Assembly (NCBI GenBank): GCA_038231775.1
Contig: JBBRKS010000052.1
Span: 1 to 23,491 of the forward strand
Direction: 5' to 3'
Source of the DNA: Stagnihabitans sp038231775
Lineage (GTDB): Bacteria > Pseudomonadota > Alphaproteobacteria > Rhodobacterales > Rhodobacteraceae
DNA length: 23,491 nucleotides
The position numbers and the translations under genes were made by a program. Under the pieces are notes generated by a model, which saw nothing but the letters and a program-made list of their open reading frames with translations, was not told the DNA's origin and made no database searches. How positions within the stretch are numbered: position 1 is the first letter of the stretch; each line of letters opens with the position of its first letter. Below are positions 7,243 to 14,702 of this stretch, piece by piece.

Positions 7243-8772
7243 CTACATCACCGCGCCCATCGCCCATGGAACGAACTCCGCCCCGCCAAAGCCCAGCTCT
7301 TCAGACTTGGTCTGCTGACCCGAGGCGACGCGTAAGAACAGTTCGAAAATCTCACGCCCCTTGTCTTCAAGGCTGACACCGTCGGTGATGATATCGCCGC
7401 AGTTCACGTCCATATCTTCGGACATGCGTTCATACATGTCCTGATTGGTGGCAAGTTTGATGCACGGTGTGGGCTTGTAGCCTGAAACAGACCCGCGCCC
7501 GGTGGTAAAGGCAATCAGGTTTGACCCCGACGCGATCTGCCCGGTGACAGAGCAGGGATCATAGCCCGGGCTGTCCATGTAGACAAAACCGCGTTCGGTC
7601 ACAGGCTCGGCAAATTTGTAGACCTGGGTCAACGGCGCGGTCCCGCCCTTGGCGACAGCGCCCAAAGATTTTTCCAGAATGGTCGTCAAACCACCCTTCT
7701 TGTTGCCGGGCGAAGGGTTGTTGTCCATCTCACCACCCAACCGCGCGGTATAATCCTCCCACCACTTGATCCGCTCGACGATCTTTTCGCCAACCTCACG
7801 CGACACTGCACGCCGTGTCAGCAGATGCTCTGCCCCGTAAATCTCTGGCGTTTCGGACAGGATGGTGGTTCCGCCATGGGCGACCAGCAAATCAGACGCA
7901 GCCCCCAAAGCCGGGTTGGCGGTGATGCCGGAATAACCGTCCGACCCGCCGCATTGCATGCCGACCATCAGATGCTCTAACCCGGCAGGTTCACGCTTGT
8001 GTTCATTGGCCATCACGGCCATTTCCTTCAGCACCGCAATCCCCCGGTCGACGGTTTTGCGCGTCCCCCCAGTTTGCTGGATCGTCATGTAGCGGAAATT
8101 CCCATCGGTCCGCATCCGCCCCGCGCCGATCAGATCGGGGATTTGCAACACCTCACACCCCAAGCCCACCAGCAAGATCCCGCCAAAGTTGGGGTTCTTG
8201 GCATAGCCCTTCAGGGTGCGGAACAGCGTGTCATAGCCCTCGTCATGGCCCGACATGCCGCATCCGGTGCCATGGGTGATCGCCACCACGCCGTCGATGT
8301 TGGGGTAATCCTTCAGCCAACCATCCCTCTCGCACGCCTCGGCGATGAACTTGGCCACCGACCCCGAACAGTTGACCGAGGTCAGTATCCCCAGATAATT
8401 CCGCGTCCCGTATTTGCCGTCCGCCCGTGGATAGCCCATGAACGTGCGCTTTTCGGTCACCACGGGCTGCGGATTGCTTTCCGACGCATAGGCGTAATCC
8501 GCCGAATGTGCGCCCATGCCAAGGTTGTGGGTGTGGATATGCGCGCCCATCGCAATCTGGACTGTCGCATTGCCGATGATCTGGCCATAGCGGATCACCT
8601 GCGCGCCCGGCGCAATCGCGGCTGTCGCAATCTTGTGGCCACGCGGCACCGCTTGGGGCAGCGGGTCTGGCACCCCATCCACCACACTTCCCGCACTCAG
8701 GTCCTTCAGGGCAATGATCACATTGTCCGCCGGATGCAGGCGGATCACGGAATGCGAGTTTGGAATGTTCAT
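7243..8772 (-). CDS. UxaA-family altronate/galactarate-type dehydratase
   Basis: This 509-residue enzyme has an N-terminal SAF domain (~10-85, with the histidine-rich HIHTHNLG at 78-85) joined to the catalytic domain of the altronate/galactarate dehydratase family. Catalytic-domain signatures are MGYPRADGKYGTRN (112-125), THGTGCGM (166-173), VGLGCEVLQI (202-211) and GMQCGGSDGYSGITANPALG (271-290), with further conserved cysteines near the C-terminus. Family members remove water from a sugar acid (aldonate or aldarate) to give a 2-keto-3-deoxy acid, often with iron. The exact substrate is open. The full-length size and intact motifs suggest a working enzyme. AAGG about 13 bp upstream is the ribosome site for ATG at 8772. 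It is transcribed away from gntR across a spacer holding the CTAACATGTTAG operator, so the GntR protein probably controls it. Confidence 0.87.
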   Translation of the reverse strand: MNIPNSHSVIRLHPADNVIIALKDLSAGSVVDGVPDPLPQAVPRGHKIATAAIAPGAQVIRYGQIIGNATVQIAMGAHIHTHNLGMGAHSADYAYASESNPQPVVTEKRTFMGYPRADGKYGTRNYLGILTSVNCSGSVAKFIAEACERDGWLKDYPNIDGVVAITHGTGCGMSGHDEGYDTLFRTLKGYAKNPNFGGILLVGLGCEVLQIPDLIGAGRMRTDGNFRYMTIQQTGGTRKTVDRGIAVLKEMAVMANEHKREPAGLEHLMVGMQCGGSDGYSGITANPALGAASDLLVAHGGTTILSETPEIYGAEHLLTRRAVSREVGEKIVERIKWWEDYTARLGGEMDNNPSPGNKKGGLTTILEKSLGAVAKGGTAPLTQVYKFAEPVTERGFVYMDSPGYDPCSVTGQIASGSNLIAFTTGRGSVSGYKPTPCIKLATNQDMYERMSEDMDVNCGDIITDGVSLEDKGREIFELFLRVASGQQTKSEELGFGGAEFVPWAMGAVM

Positions 8773-8834
8773 GTTCAGCGCACCTTATGACGGCAAAAGC
8801 CCCGGTGAATGCGCCGGGACAGGAACGGCAAGTG

Positions 8835-8863
8835 TTGACAGGGTCTTGGCCCCAGCTAACATG
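8835..8863 (+). promoter_or_regulatory. probable gntR promoter
   Basis: A consensus -35, TTGACA (8835-8840), is followed after 16 bp by TAACAT (8857-8862; AACATG 8858-8863 at 17 bp). The -10 lies inside the operator palindrome, so a bound regulator would block it. A start site about 7 bp past the -10 would fall at or beside the ATG at 8869, predicting a leaderless message. Confidence 0.55.
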
Positions 8864-8867
8864 TTAG
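8856..8867. promoter_or_regulatory. GntR operator candidate, site 1 (perfect 12-bp palindrome)
   Basis: CTAACATGTTAG is a perfect 12-bp palindrome, followed by TATGCTAC. It lies in the spacer between the divergent dehydratase and gntR genes, 84 bp from the dehydratase start and one base from the gntR ATG. Near-identical sites occur at 12568-12579 and 21547-21558, also between divergent genes. Size and symmetry suit a FadR/FCD-subfamily GntR dimer. Confidence 0.8.
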
Positions 8868-8868
8868 T

Positions 8869-9618
8869 ATGCTACAAGCCGAGAGCCAACCCCTGCAAGA
8901 GCCCGCGATAGAGGTGCATTTGCCGCCGCCGCGGCCTTTGCGCCCGCTGGACGCCTTTCAGGGCTCACTGGCGCAGCGCGTCTATTCCAGTTTGCGTGAG
9001 GCGATCCTGTCAATGTCGCTGTGCCCCGGTGATATCCTGCGCAAGCCAGAGATTTGCGAACAACTGGGCGTCTCGCGTTCGCCGGTGTCAGAGGCTGTGG
9101 CCCGGCTGGCCGTGGAACATCTGGTGCGCGTGGTCCCGCAGGCCGGCACCTATGTCGCAAGGTTCTCGATGACTGAAATCCGCGAAGGCGCGTTCCTGCG
9201 CGAAGCGTTGGAACTGGCCGCCGTCGAAAAGGTGGCATTGGCTGTGACAGAAGATCAATTGATCCTGCTGCGCCGCAATCTGCGCCTGCAATTTGGCCTG
9301 ATCGAGGATCACGATTTCAACGGCTTTTACCAGACCGACGCCGCCATGCACGAACTGATCCTGTCGTTCACCGGGTTTCGCCGGGTGGCGGCGCTGGCCG
9401 ACACGTCGTGGGTTCATGTCAACCGGGCGCGCCAGCTTATCCTGCCCGCCCCGGGCCGGATTCAGGCGACTTATATCGAACATCAGGCGATCATCGCAGC
9501 GATTGAGGCGCACGATCCCTTGGCAGCGCGTGCCGCTACCCGCTTGCATCTTGGCAAACTTGTGGGCTTTCTGGAGCCTATGGCGCGCTCGCGCCCCGAT
9601 CTGTTCGAACCTGATTAG
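8869..9618 (+). CDS. GntR-family transcriptional regulator, FCD (FadR-like) subfamily
   Basis: This is a 249-residue regulator. After a proline-rich N-terminal tail, the winged helix occupies ~33-98 (SLAQRVYSSLREAIL, then EICEQLGVSRSPVSEAVARL, then the wing with AGTYVARFS). The FCD effector domain follows (~105-235) with the metal-binding set D157, H161, H205 and H227. FCD proteins usually sense a carboxylate such as a sugar acid and act mostly as repressors. ATG 8869 has no ribosome site because the operator and -10 lie immediately upstream. Either the message is leaderless, or translation starts at GTG 8914, which would drop 15 tail residues. Three copies of one palindrome at all divergent spacers of the locus make this the obvious local regulator, including of itself. 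The next gene starts 6 bp after its stop. Confidence 0.9.
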   Translation: MLQAESQPLQEPAIEVHLPPPRPLRPLDAFQGSLAQRVYSSLREAILSMSLCPGDILRKPEICEQLGVSRSPVSEAVARLAVEHLVRVVPQAGTYVARFSMTEIREGAFLREALELAAVEKVALAVTEDQLILLRRNLRLQFGLIEDHDFNGFYQTDAAMHELILSFTGFRRVAALADTSWVHVNRARQLILPAPGRIQATYIEHQAIIAAIEAHDPLAARAATRLHLGKLVGFLEPMARSRPDLFEPD

Positions 9619-9624
9619 GACCCC

Positions 9625-10596
9625 ATGCGCCCCCTTCTGAACACCCCCAGATATGCCGCCCGCCTGAACGCGTTCAAACTGGGCCTGACCAAACCCACCG
9701 TTGCCGACCTGATCGCCCGCATCGCAGAAGTGCCCGGGATCGACGCCGCCGATCTGAATTTTCCCGACCATTTCGAAGGCTACACGCCCGCCGACCTGTC
9801 GCGCATCATGGCCGATCACGGCATAGCGCTGAACGGGGTCGCGATGCGCTATTACACCGACCCCGGCTTTCGCCTTGGCGCCTTTTCCAACCCCTCAGCC
9901 CAGGTTCGCAAAGCGGCCGTCGACATCACCAAACGCGGTCTGGACGCGATGGCCGAAATGGGTGGCAAGGTGATGACGCTGTGGATGGGCCAGGACGGCG
10001 TCGATTACGCCTTCCAGGGCAACTACACCCGCATGTGGGAGGACAGTCTGGAATGCCTCGCCCAAGTCTGCGACCACAACCCCGCCCTTGATATCTCACT
10101 GGAATACAAACCGTCAGAGCCGCGCGCATTTTCCCTGATGCCCGACATCGCCACCAACCTGCTGGCTCTTAAGGAAATTGCCCGCAAGAACACCGGCATC
10201 ACGCTCGACTTTTGCCACGTGCTGTTTGCCGGTGAAATCCCCGCGCAATCGGCCCAACTGGCCGGCCGCCACTCTCGCATCCTTGGCGTGCACCTGAATG
10301 ACGGCTACGGCAAGCGCGATGACGGGTTGATGGTCGGATCGGTTCACCCGATGCAAACCCTTGAACTGTTTGTCGAACTTGACCGGCAAGCCTATGACGG
10401 GGTGATCTATTTTGACACATTCCCCGACCATTCCGGCCTGAACCCGGTGGCAGAGGCGGCTGCCAATGTCGAGATGACCGAACGCCTGCGCGCCACCGCC
10501 AAACGGCTGGCCGCCGACCAAGGTCTGGCGCAGGCGACGGAAGCACAAGATGCAGCCGCAGCCTTTCGTGCCGTATCAGCCCACTTGTACCGCTGA
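9625..10596 (+). CDS. sugar (phosphate) isomerase/epimerase, xylose isomerase-like TIM barrel
   Basis: This 323-residue AP_endonuc_2/xylose isomerase-like (beta/alpha)8 protein has its metal and catalytic residues intact: E160 in SLEYKPSEPR, D195 and H198 in TLDFCHVLFAGE, H223 and D226 in GVHLNDGYGKRDDG, H241, and D264 in YFDTFPDHS. The GYGKRDDGLMVGSVHP loop and the overall length recall the L-rhamnose isomerase/D-tagatose-3-epimerase side of the superfamily, which interconverts aldoses and ketoses or epimerises ketoses with Mn or other divalent metal. The true substrate is unknown. It sits 6 bp after gntR with TAGGA before its ATG, so the two form an operon. It converges with the amidohydrolase gene over an AT-rich palindrome. 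The last ~30 residues are alanine-rich and probably lie outside the barrel. Confidence 0.85.
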   Translation: MRPLLNTPRYAARLNAFKLGLTKPTVADLIARIAEVPGIDAADLNFPDHFEGYTPADLSRIMADHGIALNGVAMRYYTDPGFRLGAFSNPSAQVRKAAVDITKRGLDAMAEMGGKVMTLWMGQDGVDYAFQGNYTRMWEDSLECLAQVCDHNPALDISLEYKPSEPRAFSLMPDIATNLLALKEIARKNTGITLDFCHVLFAGEIPAQSAQLAGRHSRILGVHLNDGYGKRDDGLMVGSVHPMQTLELFVELDRQAYDGVIYFDTFPDHSGLNPVAEAAANVEMTERLRATAKRLAADQGLAQATEAQDAAAAFRAVSAHLYR

Positions 10597-10613
10597 TCCC
10601 AAACACGCCGCCC

Positions 10614-10636
10614 AAAAATTTTCGTCGAAAATTTTT
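10614..10636. terminator. AT-rich perfect palindrome at convergent gene ends
   Basis: AAAAATTTTCG (10614-10624) and CGAAAATTTTT (10626-10636) are perfect 11-bp arms around one T. They fill the 38-bp gap between the converging isomerase and amidohydrolase genes. The TAA of the minus-strand gene overlaps the right arm. Each arm ends in T5 on one strand, so the element could stop transcripts from both sides. It belongs to the same AATTTTC-n3-GAAAATT family as the four palindromes at 17478-17585. Confidence 0.6.
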
Positions 10637-11477
10637 AGCCACACAACGCGTAAAACTCTTCCGCCGTCCCGCCATAAATCCGCCTCTGGGCCGGTAAAGT
10701 CAGCCCCGAGGTCAGATGATAGGCCGCCGACAACCACCCCTCATACTCGGCCCGCAACCGGCACACCGGCCAATCCGACCCCCACATGATCCGCTCTGGC
10801 CCAAAGACTTTCAGGATATGATCCACATAAGGCCGCAGGGCCGCGACCGACCAATCCGGATCAGCCTCTGTGATCAGGGCCGAGAATTTGACGTAAGCCC
10901 CGGTCTCGCCCGCCAACCGCGCCATACCCTCGGCCCAAAAGGTAAAGTTCGCGGCGGAATGGTCGCGGATCTGCGGCTTCATGCAGTGGTCAATCACCGT
11001 CCGCATCGTCGGATAGCGCTTCAGGATCGTCAGGAAATTCGCCAGATGGCGCGGAAACCCCAAGGCGTCAAACGTCAGGTCCAGATCGGCCAGCGCAGCA
11101 AAGCCCCATTGCACGTCCGCCCGCAACATCCAGTCGTCATCCGGAATGTCCTGAATCATCGGGCGCACGCCTTTGAACTTTGGGTGGCCCTTCAACCGCG
11201 TCAGCACCTTCACATCCGACGGCACTTCGAAATCAACCCAGCCGACCACGCCCTTGACGAAATCCGACGCGTCCGCCAGCCCCAGCATATACTCAGTCTC
11301 AACCACCGTGGCCGCCGCTTGCACCAGAACGGTCCCGTCGATGTGGTGGCAGACCAGCGTGCCGACCAGATCACCCGGCGAATACACCCGGTTCAATATC
11401 GGGTTGCCCTTGGGCATCCAGTCATAGTCGCCGCGTGCGGGGTTCCAGAAATGCTGGTGACTGTCGATCCGCATCAT
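10635..11477 (-). CDS. amidohydrolase 2 family protein, probable sugar-lactone hydrolase
   Basis: This 280-residue amidohydrolase_2 (PF04909-type) TIM barrel has N-terminal metal ligands in RIDSHQHFWNP (H7, H9), a central VIDHCMKP (D163, H164) and a C-terminal GSDWPVCR (D235). HFWNP at the N-terminus and WGSDWPV near the end are typical of the L-fuconolactonase/L-rhamnonolactonase group, which opens 1,4- or 1,5-lactones of sugar acids. Lying directly downstream of an aldo/keto reductase with a 4-bp ATGA overlap, it would hydrolyse the lactone that reductase makes. The resulting acid is a natural substrate for the UxaA-type dehydratase nearby. ATG 11477 is chosen for the ATGA coupling and GGAGG just upstream; ATG 11474 is equally possible. 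A dicarboxylate lactonase or decarboxylase of the same family is a less likely alternative. Confidence 0.83.
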   Translation of the reverse strand: MMRIDSHQHFWNPARGDYDWMPKGNPILNRVYSPGDLVGTLVCHHIDGTVLVQAAATVVETEYMLGLADASDFVKGVVGWVDFEVPSDVKVLTRLKGHPKFKGVRPMIQDIPDDDWMLRADVQWGFAALADLDLTFDALGFPRHLANFLTILKRYPTMRTVIDHCMKPQIRDHSAANFTFWAEGMARLAGETGAYVKFSALITEADPDWSVAALRPYVDHILKVFGPERIMWGSDWPVCRLRAEYEGWLSAAYHLTSGLTLPAQRRIYGGTAEEFYALCG

Positions 11478-12550
11478 TTGCCTCCGGTCGGCGCATCGGC
11501 GCGCATCAGGCCCTGCTGTTTCAAATCATCCCACAAAGCAGCCGGAATGACCGCCGCCGCCGCCCGCACATTGGCCTCAACCTCAGCCACCCCTTGCCCA
11601 CCCGGAATGACCGACAAAACCGCAGGATGCTGCAACGCAAACTGAAATGCCGTATCGACCAGCCGCACGCCGTGCGCTGCACAGACCGCCTCGATCCTTG
11701 CGACCTTGTCCATCACCCAGTCTGGTGCCGGATTGTAGTTGTAAAACGCCCCCGGCCGCGCCCCGGTTGCCAGAATGCCAGAGTTATAGGGCCCGCCGAT
11801 CACCACCCCCACACCGCGCTGCACACACAAGGGCAGAAAGCTGTCCAGCGCTGCCTGCTCCAGCAAAGTATAGCGACCGGCGAGCAGGAAGATGTCGAAA
11901 TCCCCACGCTCCACCAGCCACTGTGCCGGTTCGCTTTCGTTGATACCCGCCCCAAAAGCCCGGATCACACCCTGATCGCGCAAGGCCACCAGCGCTTTAT
12001 ACCCGCCCGCCATGAACTCTTCCAACCGCACCTGCATCGCCGAAGCACTGCCATGCGTGAAGATATCCAGATCATGCGCGTACAAAATGTCGATCCGGTC
12101 CAGCCCGGTCCGTTCAAGACTGAACTCAACCGATCGCATCACACCGTCATAGGAGTAGTCGAAAATCTCTTTACGGCTGGGCACGTTGAACCATTTGCCG
12201 ACCCCGTCATGCACCTCTCCGGGCCGGGTGGGCCGCAACAACCGCCCGACTTTGGAGGATACCAGAAACCCCGAACGCCCTGCCAAAGCCCGGTTCAGCC
12301 GGGTTTCCGCCTGTCCCAGCCCGTACAAGGGTGCGGTGTCGAAATAGCGCACGCCAAGGTCCCAGGCGCGGGTCATCGTGGCATGCGCCTCGTCGCCCGT
12401 AACAGTCCGGTACAGCCCGCCAATCGGTGCCGTGCCAAACCCCAGTTCGGTGAACGTCAACGCCCCCTTTCCCAAACGGTCCCAGGTCCGGGTCTTGATT
12501 TGGTTGGCTTTCGTCGAGTCGGCGATAATTTGGTCGGTCGTCAATTGCAT
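11474..12550 (-). CDS. aldo/keto reductase, probable aldose 1-dehydrogenase
   Basis: This 358-residue NAD(P)-dependent (beta/alpha)8 aldo/keto reductase has a complete catalytic tetrad: D71 and Y76 in RYFDTAPLYGLG, K100 in SSKVGRLL, and H159 in LYAHDLD. ELGFGTAPIGGLY (35-47) and the LYAHDLD and SVIPGG blocks match the pyridoxal 4-dehydrogenase / D-threo-aldose (L-fucose) dehydrogenase branch, which oxidises aldoses at C1 to lactones. The gene order with a lactonase-like amidohydrolase supports oxidation in vivo. The start at 12550 has an excellent GAGGAGG ribosome site. The frame continues upstream across the operator but without a credible start. The operator at 12568-12579 is 17 bp upstream, so GntR binding would block this transcript. 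The first ~25 residues extend beyond the usual family N-terminus. Confidence 0.86.
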   Translation of the reverse strand: MQLTTDQIIADSTKANQIKTRTWDRLGKGALTFTELGFGTAPIGGLYRTVTGDEAHATMTRAWDLGVRYFDTAPLYGLGQAETRLNRALAGRSGFLVSSKVGRLLRPTRPGEVHDGVGKWFNVPSRKEIFDYSYDGVMRSVEFSLERTGLDRIDILYAHDLDIFTHGSASAMQVRLEEFMAGGYKALVALRDQGVIRAFGAGINESEPAQWLVERGDFDIFLLAGRYTLLEQAALDSFLPLCVQRGVGVVIGGPYNSGILATGARPGAFYNYNPAPDWVMDKVARIEAVCAAHGVRLVDTAFQFALQHPAVLSVIPGGQGVAEVEANVRAAAAVIPAALWDDLKQQGLMRADAPTGGK

Positions 12551-12567
12551 GTCCTCCTCGCGCACGG

Positions 12568-12579
12568 CTAACATGCTAG
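12568..12579. promoter_or_regulatory. GntR operator candidate, site 2
   Basis: CTAACATGCTAG differs from the perfect palindrome at 8856-8867 by one base and keeps the right flank TATG. It lies between the divergent aldo/keto reductase and BtpA genes, 17 bp from the former start and 48 bp from the latter. Confidence 0.75.
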
Positions 12580-12597
12580 TATGAAATGGAATGCTTG

Positions 12598-12614
12598 TGC
12601 ACCCTTTTGGTGCA
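12598..12614 (+). other. small hairpin in the btpA leader
   Basis: TGCACC and GGTGCA form a perfect 6-bp stem around CTTTT, ending five bases before the GGGGGA purine run of the downstream gene. It may be incidental or may affect translation initiation. Confidence 0.3.
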
Positions 12615-12627
12615 TCCTGGGGGAAAG

Positions 12628-13440
12628 ATGGGCAACTTCGCAAAAGTGTTCGGTCAGACCAAGCCTGTGATCGGCATGGTCCACCTTGGGGCCTTGCCCG
12701 GCAGCCCGCTTTACGATGCCAAGGCCGGACTTGCGGGCCTTCTGGCGGGCGCGCGGGCCGACCTGCACGCCCTGCAGTCGGCGGGTTTTGATGCCGTGAT
12801 GTTCGGCAACGAAAACGACCGCCCTTATGAGTTTCAGGTCGACACCGCCTCGACCGCAACCATGGCCGCCGTGATCGGCGCGCTGCGGTCCGACATCACC
12901 GTGCCGTTCGGGGTCAACGTCCTGTGGGACCCGATGGCGACTGTCGCCCTCGCCGCCGCCACCGGCGCCCATTTCGTGCGTGAGATTTTTACCGGCACCT
13001 ATGCCAGCGACATGGGCCCGTGGACCCCGAACGCCGGGGCCGCGCTACGTTACAGAGGCCGCCTGCACCGCCCCGACCTTGCCATGCTGTTCAACGTCAG
13101 CGCCGAATTTGCCGACAGCCTTGATCGCCGCTCGCTTCCCGACCGCGCCCGTTCAGCGGTCTTCTCGTCAATCCCCGATGCCGTTCTGGTGTCAGGTGCC
13201 ATCACCGGCGAAGCTGCCGCGATGAGCGATCTTGAGGCCGTCAAGCGCGTGTTGCCGGATACGCCTGTTATGGCCAACACGGGGGTGAAACACGCCACCA
13301 TCGCCGATGTGTTACGGGCAGCGGATGGCTGCGTTGTAGGGTCAGCCCTGAAATATGACGGCCACACCTGGAACGCCATCGACCCCGACCGCGCCCAGGA
13401 TTTCATGGCCAAAGCCCGCGCCGCGCGGGGTGGAAAATGA
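12628..13440 (+). CDS. BtpA/SgcQ-family TIM-barrel protein
   Basis: This 270-residue protein opens with KPVIGMVHLGALPGSP (12-27), the hallmark of the BtpA family, followed by GFDAVMFGNENDRPY (53-67) and GVNVLWDP. It closes with MANTGVKHATIADVLRAADG and VGSALKYDG, a phosphate-site-like end of a (beta/alpha)8 barrel. In cyanobacteria BtpA was tied to photosystem I assembly, but heterotrophs carry homologues in sugar loci, as with E. coli SgcQ; the reaction is unknown. I start at ATG 12628 because family proteins begin shortly before the KPVIGMVHLG block and GGGGGA (12619-12624) precedes it closely. ATG 12586 would add 14 unlikely residues. It is the first gene of a run with M42, FGGY kinase and creatininase genes, driven from the spacer with operator site 2. 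Confidence 0.85.
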   Translation: MGNFAKVFGQTKPVIGMVHLGALPGSPLYDAKAGLAGLLAGARADLHALQSAGFDAVMFGNENDRPYEFQVDTASTATMAAVIGALRSDITVPFGVNVLWDPMATVALAAATGAHFVREIFTGTYASDMGPWTPNAGAALRYRGRLHRPDLAMLFNVSAEFADSLDRRSLPDRARSAVFSSIPDAVLVSGAITGEAAAMSDLEAVKRVLPDTPVMANTGVKHATIADVLRAADGCVVGSALKYDGHTWNAIDPDRAQDFMAKARAARGGK

Positions 13441-13471
13441 GGGCCGTGTCAGAAATGCTAGGGCGTGGCAC

Positions 13472-14701
13472 ATGAAATCCCGCCTGCGTGCCGACCTTAA
13501 AGCCCTGATGCTGATCCCCGGCCTGTCGGGTCACGAGGAACGCGTCGCCGCCTGGCTGCGCACCCGCCTGAACACTTATGGTCTGACGCACCGCACCGAC
13601 CGCCTTGGCAACCTGATCGCCACCGTCGCCGGAGACCCGGCCAAACCCTCGGTGATGATCTTCACCCACATGGACCAGCTTGGCTTTTTCGTCCGCAAGA
13701 TCGAACCCGACGGCCTGATCCGCGTCGAACGGATGGGCGGGGTCAGCGAACGCGCGATGGCGGCGCAAGAGGTGACCCTGTGCGGGACAAAGGGCGACCT
13801 TCCCGGCATCATCATGAACAAGGCCCACCACGCCACAACCCCGGATGAGAAGTACAAGGTCCTGACAACGCCAGAGATTCGCATCGACACCGGCCACGGC
13901 TCCAAAGCGGCAGTCGAAGCCGCAGGGATCCGGATCGGCACCCCCGTGGTCTATGCAGGCCGTGTGATCGACCTGGCAGGCGACCGCATCGCAGGAACCT
14001 CGGTCGATGACCGGGCAGGTTGTGCGGTGCTGCTGGAACTGGCCCGCATCAGGGCAGGGGCCGCAGAATTTGGCCCAGTGGCTGGCAGAGAAGGCGGCGC
14101 GAAAGCTGGCGCCGATGCAGCCGCAAAATCTGATGCTCAACGTGTTCCCGACGATGTCGCAACCAGCGCCTCAAGAACCGCACTGACAGCCACCCCCGAC
14201 CCAACCACTGCGCCAACCCTTCACCTCGTCTGGACCGTGCAGGAAGAATTCAACCTGCGCGGTGCAGTTGTTGCCGCCCAAAACCTGCACCCCGATATCG
14301 CGATCCAGATTGACCTGATGCTGGCCACCGACACCCCCGACATGGCCGACCGGGGAGAGATGCTGTTGGGCGCAGGCCCCGGCATCAGCCTGTATTCCTT
14401 CCACGGCCGCGGCACCCTGAACGGCGTCATCCCGCACCCCGCTTTGGTGGCGCTGATGGAAGACACCGCTGAAGCCCTGGCGCTTCCCCTGCAACGCTCG
14501 GCCCAGGTCGGTGTCCTGACCGACCTCAGCTATGTGCAACTGCTGGGCGACGGTGTGGCCGCCATCGACGTGGGCTTCCCGATGCGCCACTCCCATTCAT
14601 CGGTGGAATGCTGCGATCTGGGCGACCTTGAAGGCCTCGTGCACCTGATGAACGGCGCGCTCACCCGCATTCCCACCGCGATGAAGCTTGAAAGGGACTG
14701 A
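13472..14701 (+). CDS. M42-family metallopeptidase-like protein (SgcX/FrvX-like)
   Basis: This 409-residue protein of the M42 (glutamyl aminopeptidase/endoglucanase M) family has the dinuclear-zinc residues in place: H66 in IFTHMDQLGF, D180 in SVDDRAGC, E258/E259 in WTVQEEFNLRG, D287 in LATDTPD and H375 in RHSHSSVE. The family normally runs to about 350 residues. The excess is largely an alanine-rich, low-complexity insert at ~195-248, between the DDRAGC helix and the VQEE strand. Start ATG 13472 follows AGGG at 13460-13463; the upstream frame overlaps btpA and is not credible. In E. coli the same family member SgcX is encoded with the BtpA homologue SgcQ in a sugar operon, so a role on a sugar conjugate rather than free peptides is plausible, though untested. 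Confidence 0.82.
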   Translation: MKSRLRADLKALMLIPGLSGHEERVAAWLRTRLNTYGLTHRTDRLGNLIATVAGDPAKPSVMIFTHMDQLGFFVRKIEPDGLIRVERMGGVSERAMAAQEVTLCGTKGDLPGIIMNKAHHATTPDEKYKVLTTPEIRIDTGHGSKAAVEAAGIRIGTPVVYAGRVIDLAGDRIAGTSVDDRAGCAVLLELARIRAGAAEFGPVAGREGGAKAGADAAAKSDAQRVPDDVATSASRTALTATPDPTTAPTLHLVWTVQEEFNLRGAVVAAQNLHPDIAIQIDLMLATDTPDMADRGEMLLGAGPGISLYSFHGRGTLNGVIPHPALVALMEDTAEALALPLQRSAQVGVLTDLSYVQLLGDGVAAIDVGFPMRHSHSSVECCDLGDLEGLVHLMNGALTRIPTAMKLERD

Positions 14702-14702
14702 C

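Noticed and set aside
7999..8790. Plus-strand open frame of 263 codons opposite the UxaA-family gene
   Set aside because: The minus-strand dehydratase is unmistakable; this frame has no family features.
8803..8818. CCCGG...CCGGG hairpin in the leader of the UxaA-family gene as a riboswitch
   Set aside because: A five-pair stem in GC-rich DNA is expected by chance, and nothing resembles a known riboswitch fold.
10716..12571. Two plus-strand open frames (309 and 378 codons) opposite the amidohydrolase and aldo/keto reductase genes
   Set aside because: They are shadows of the minus-strand genes, which have intact active-site residues and ATGA coupling; the shadow proteins are H/R/Q-rich with no motifs.
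12581..12583. ATG at the same distance from operator site 2 as the gntR ATG from site 1
   Set aside because: It is out of frame with the BtpA gene and opens no plausible coding sequence; the match only reflects the conserved TATG flank of the operator.
12586..12627. ATG 12586 as start of the BtpA-family gene
   Set aside because: The extra 14 residues are unlike the family N-terminus and would be encoded right beside the operator; ATG 12628 has a purine run before it and gives the usual length.
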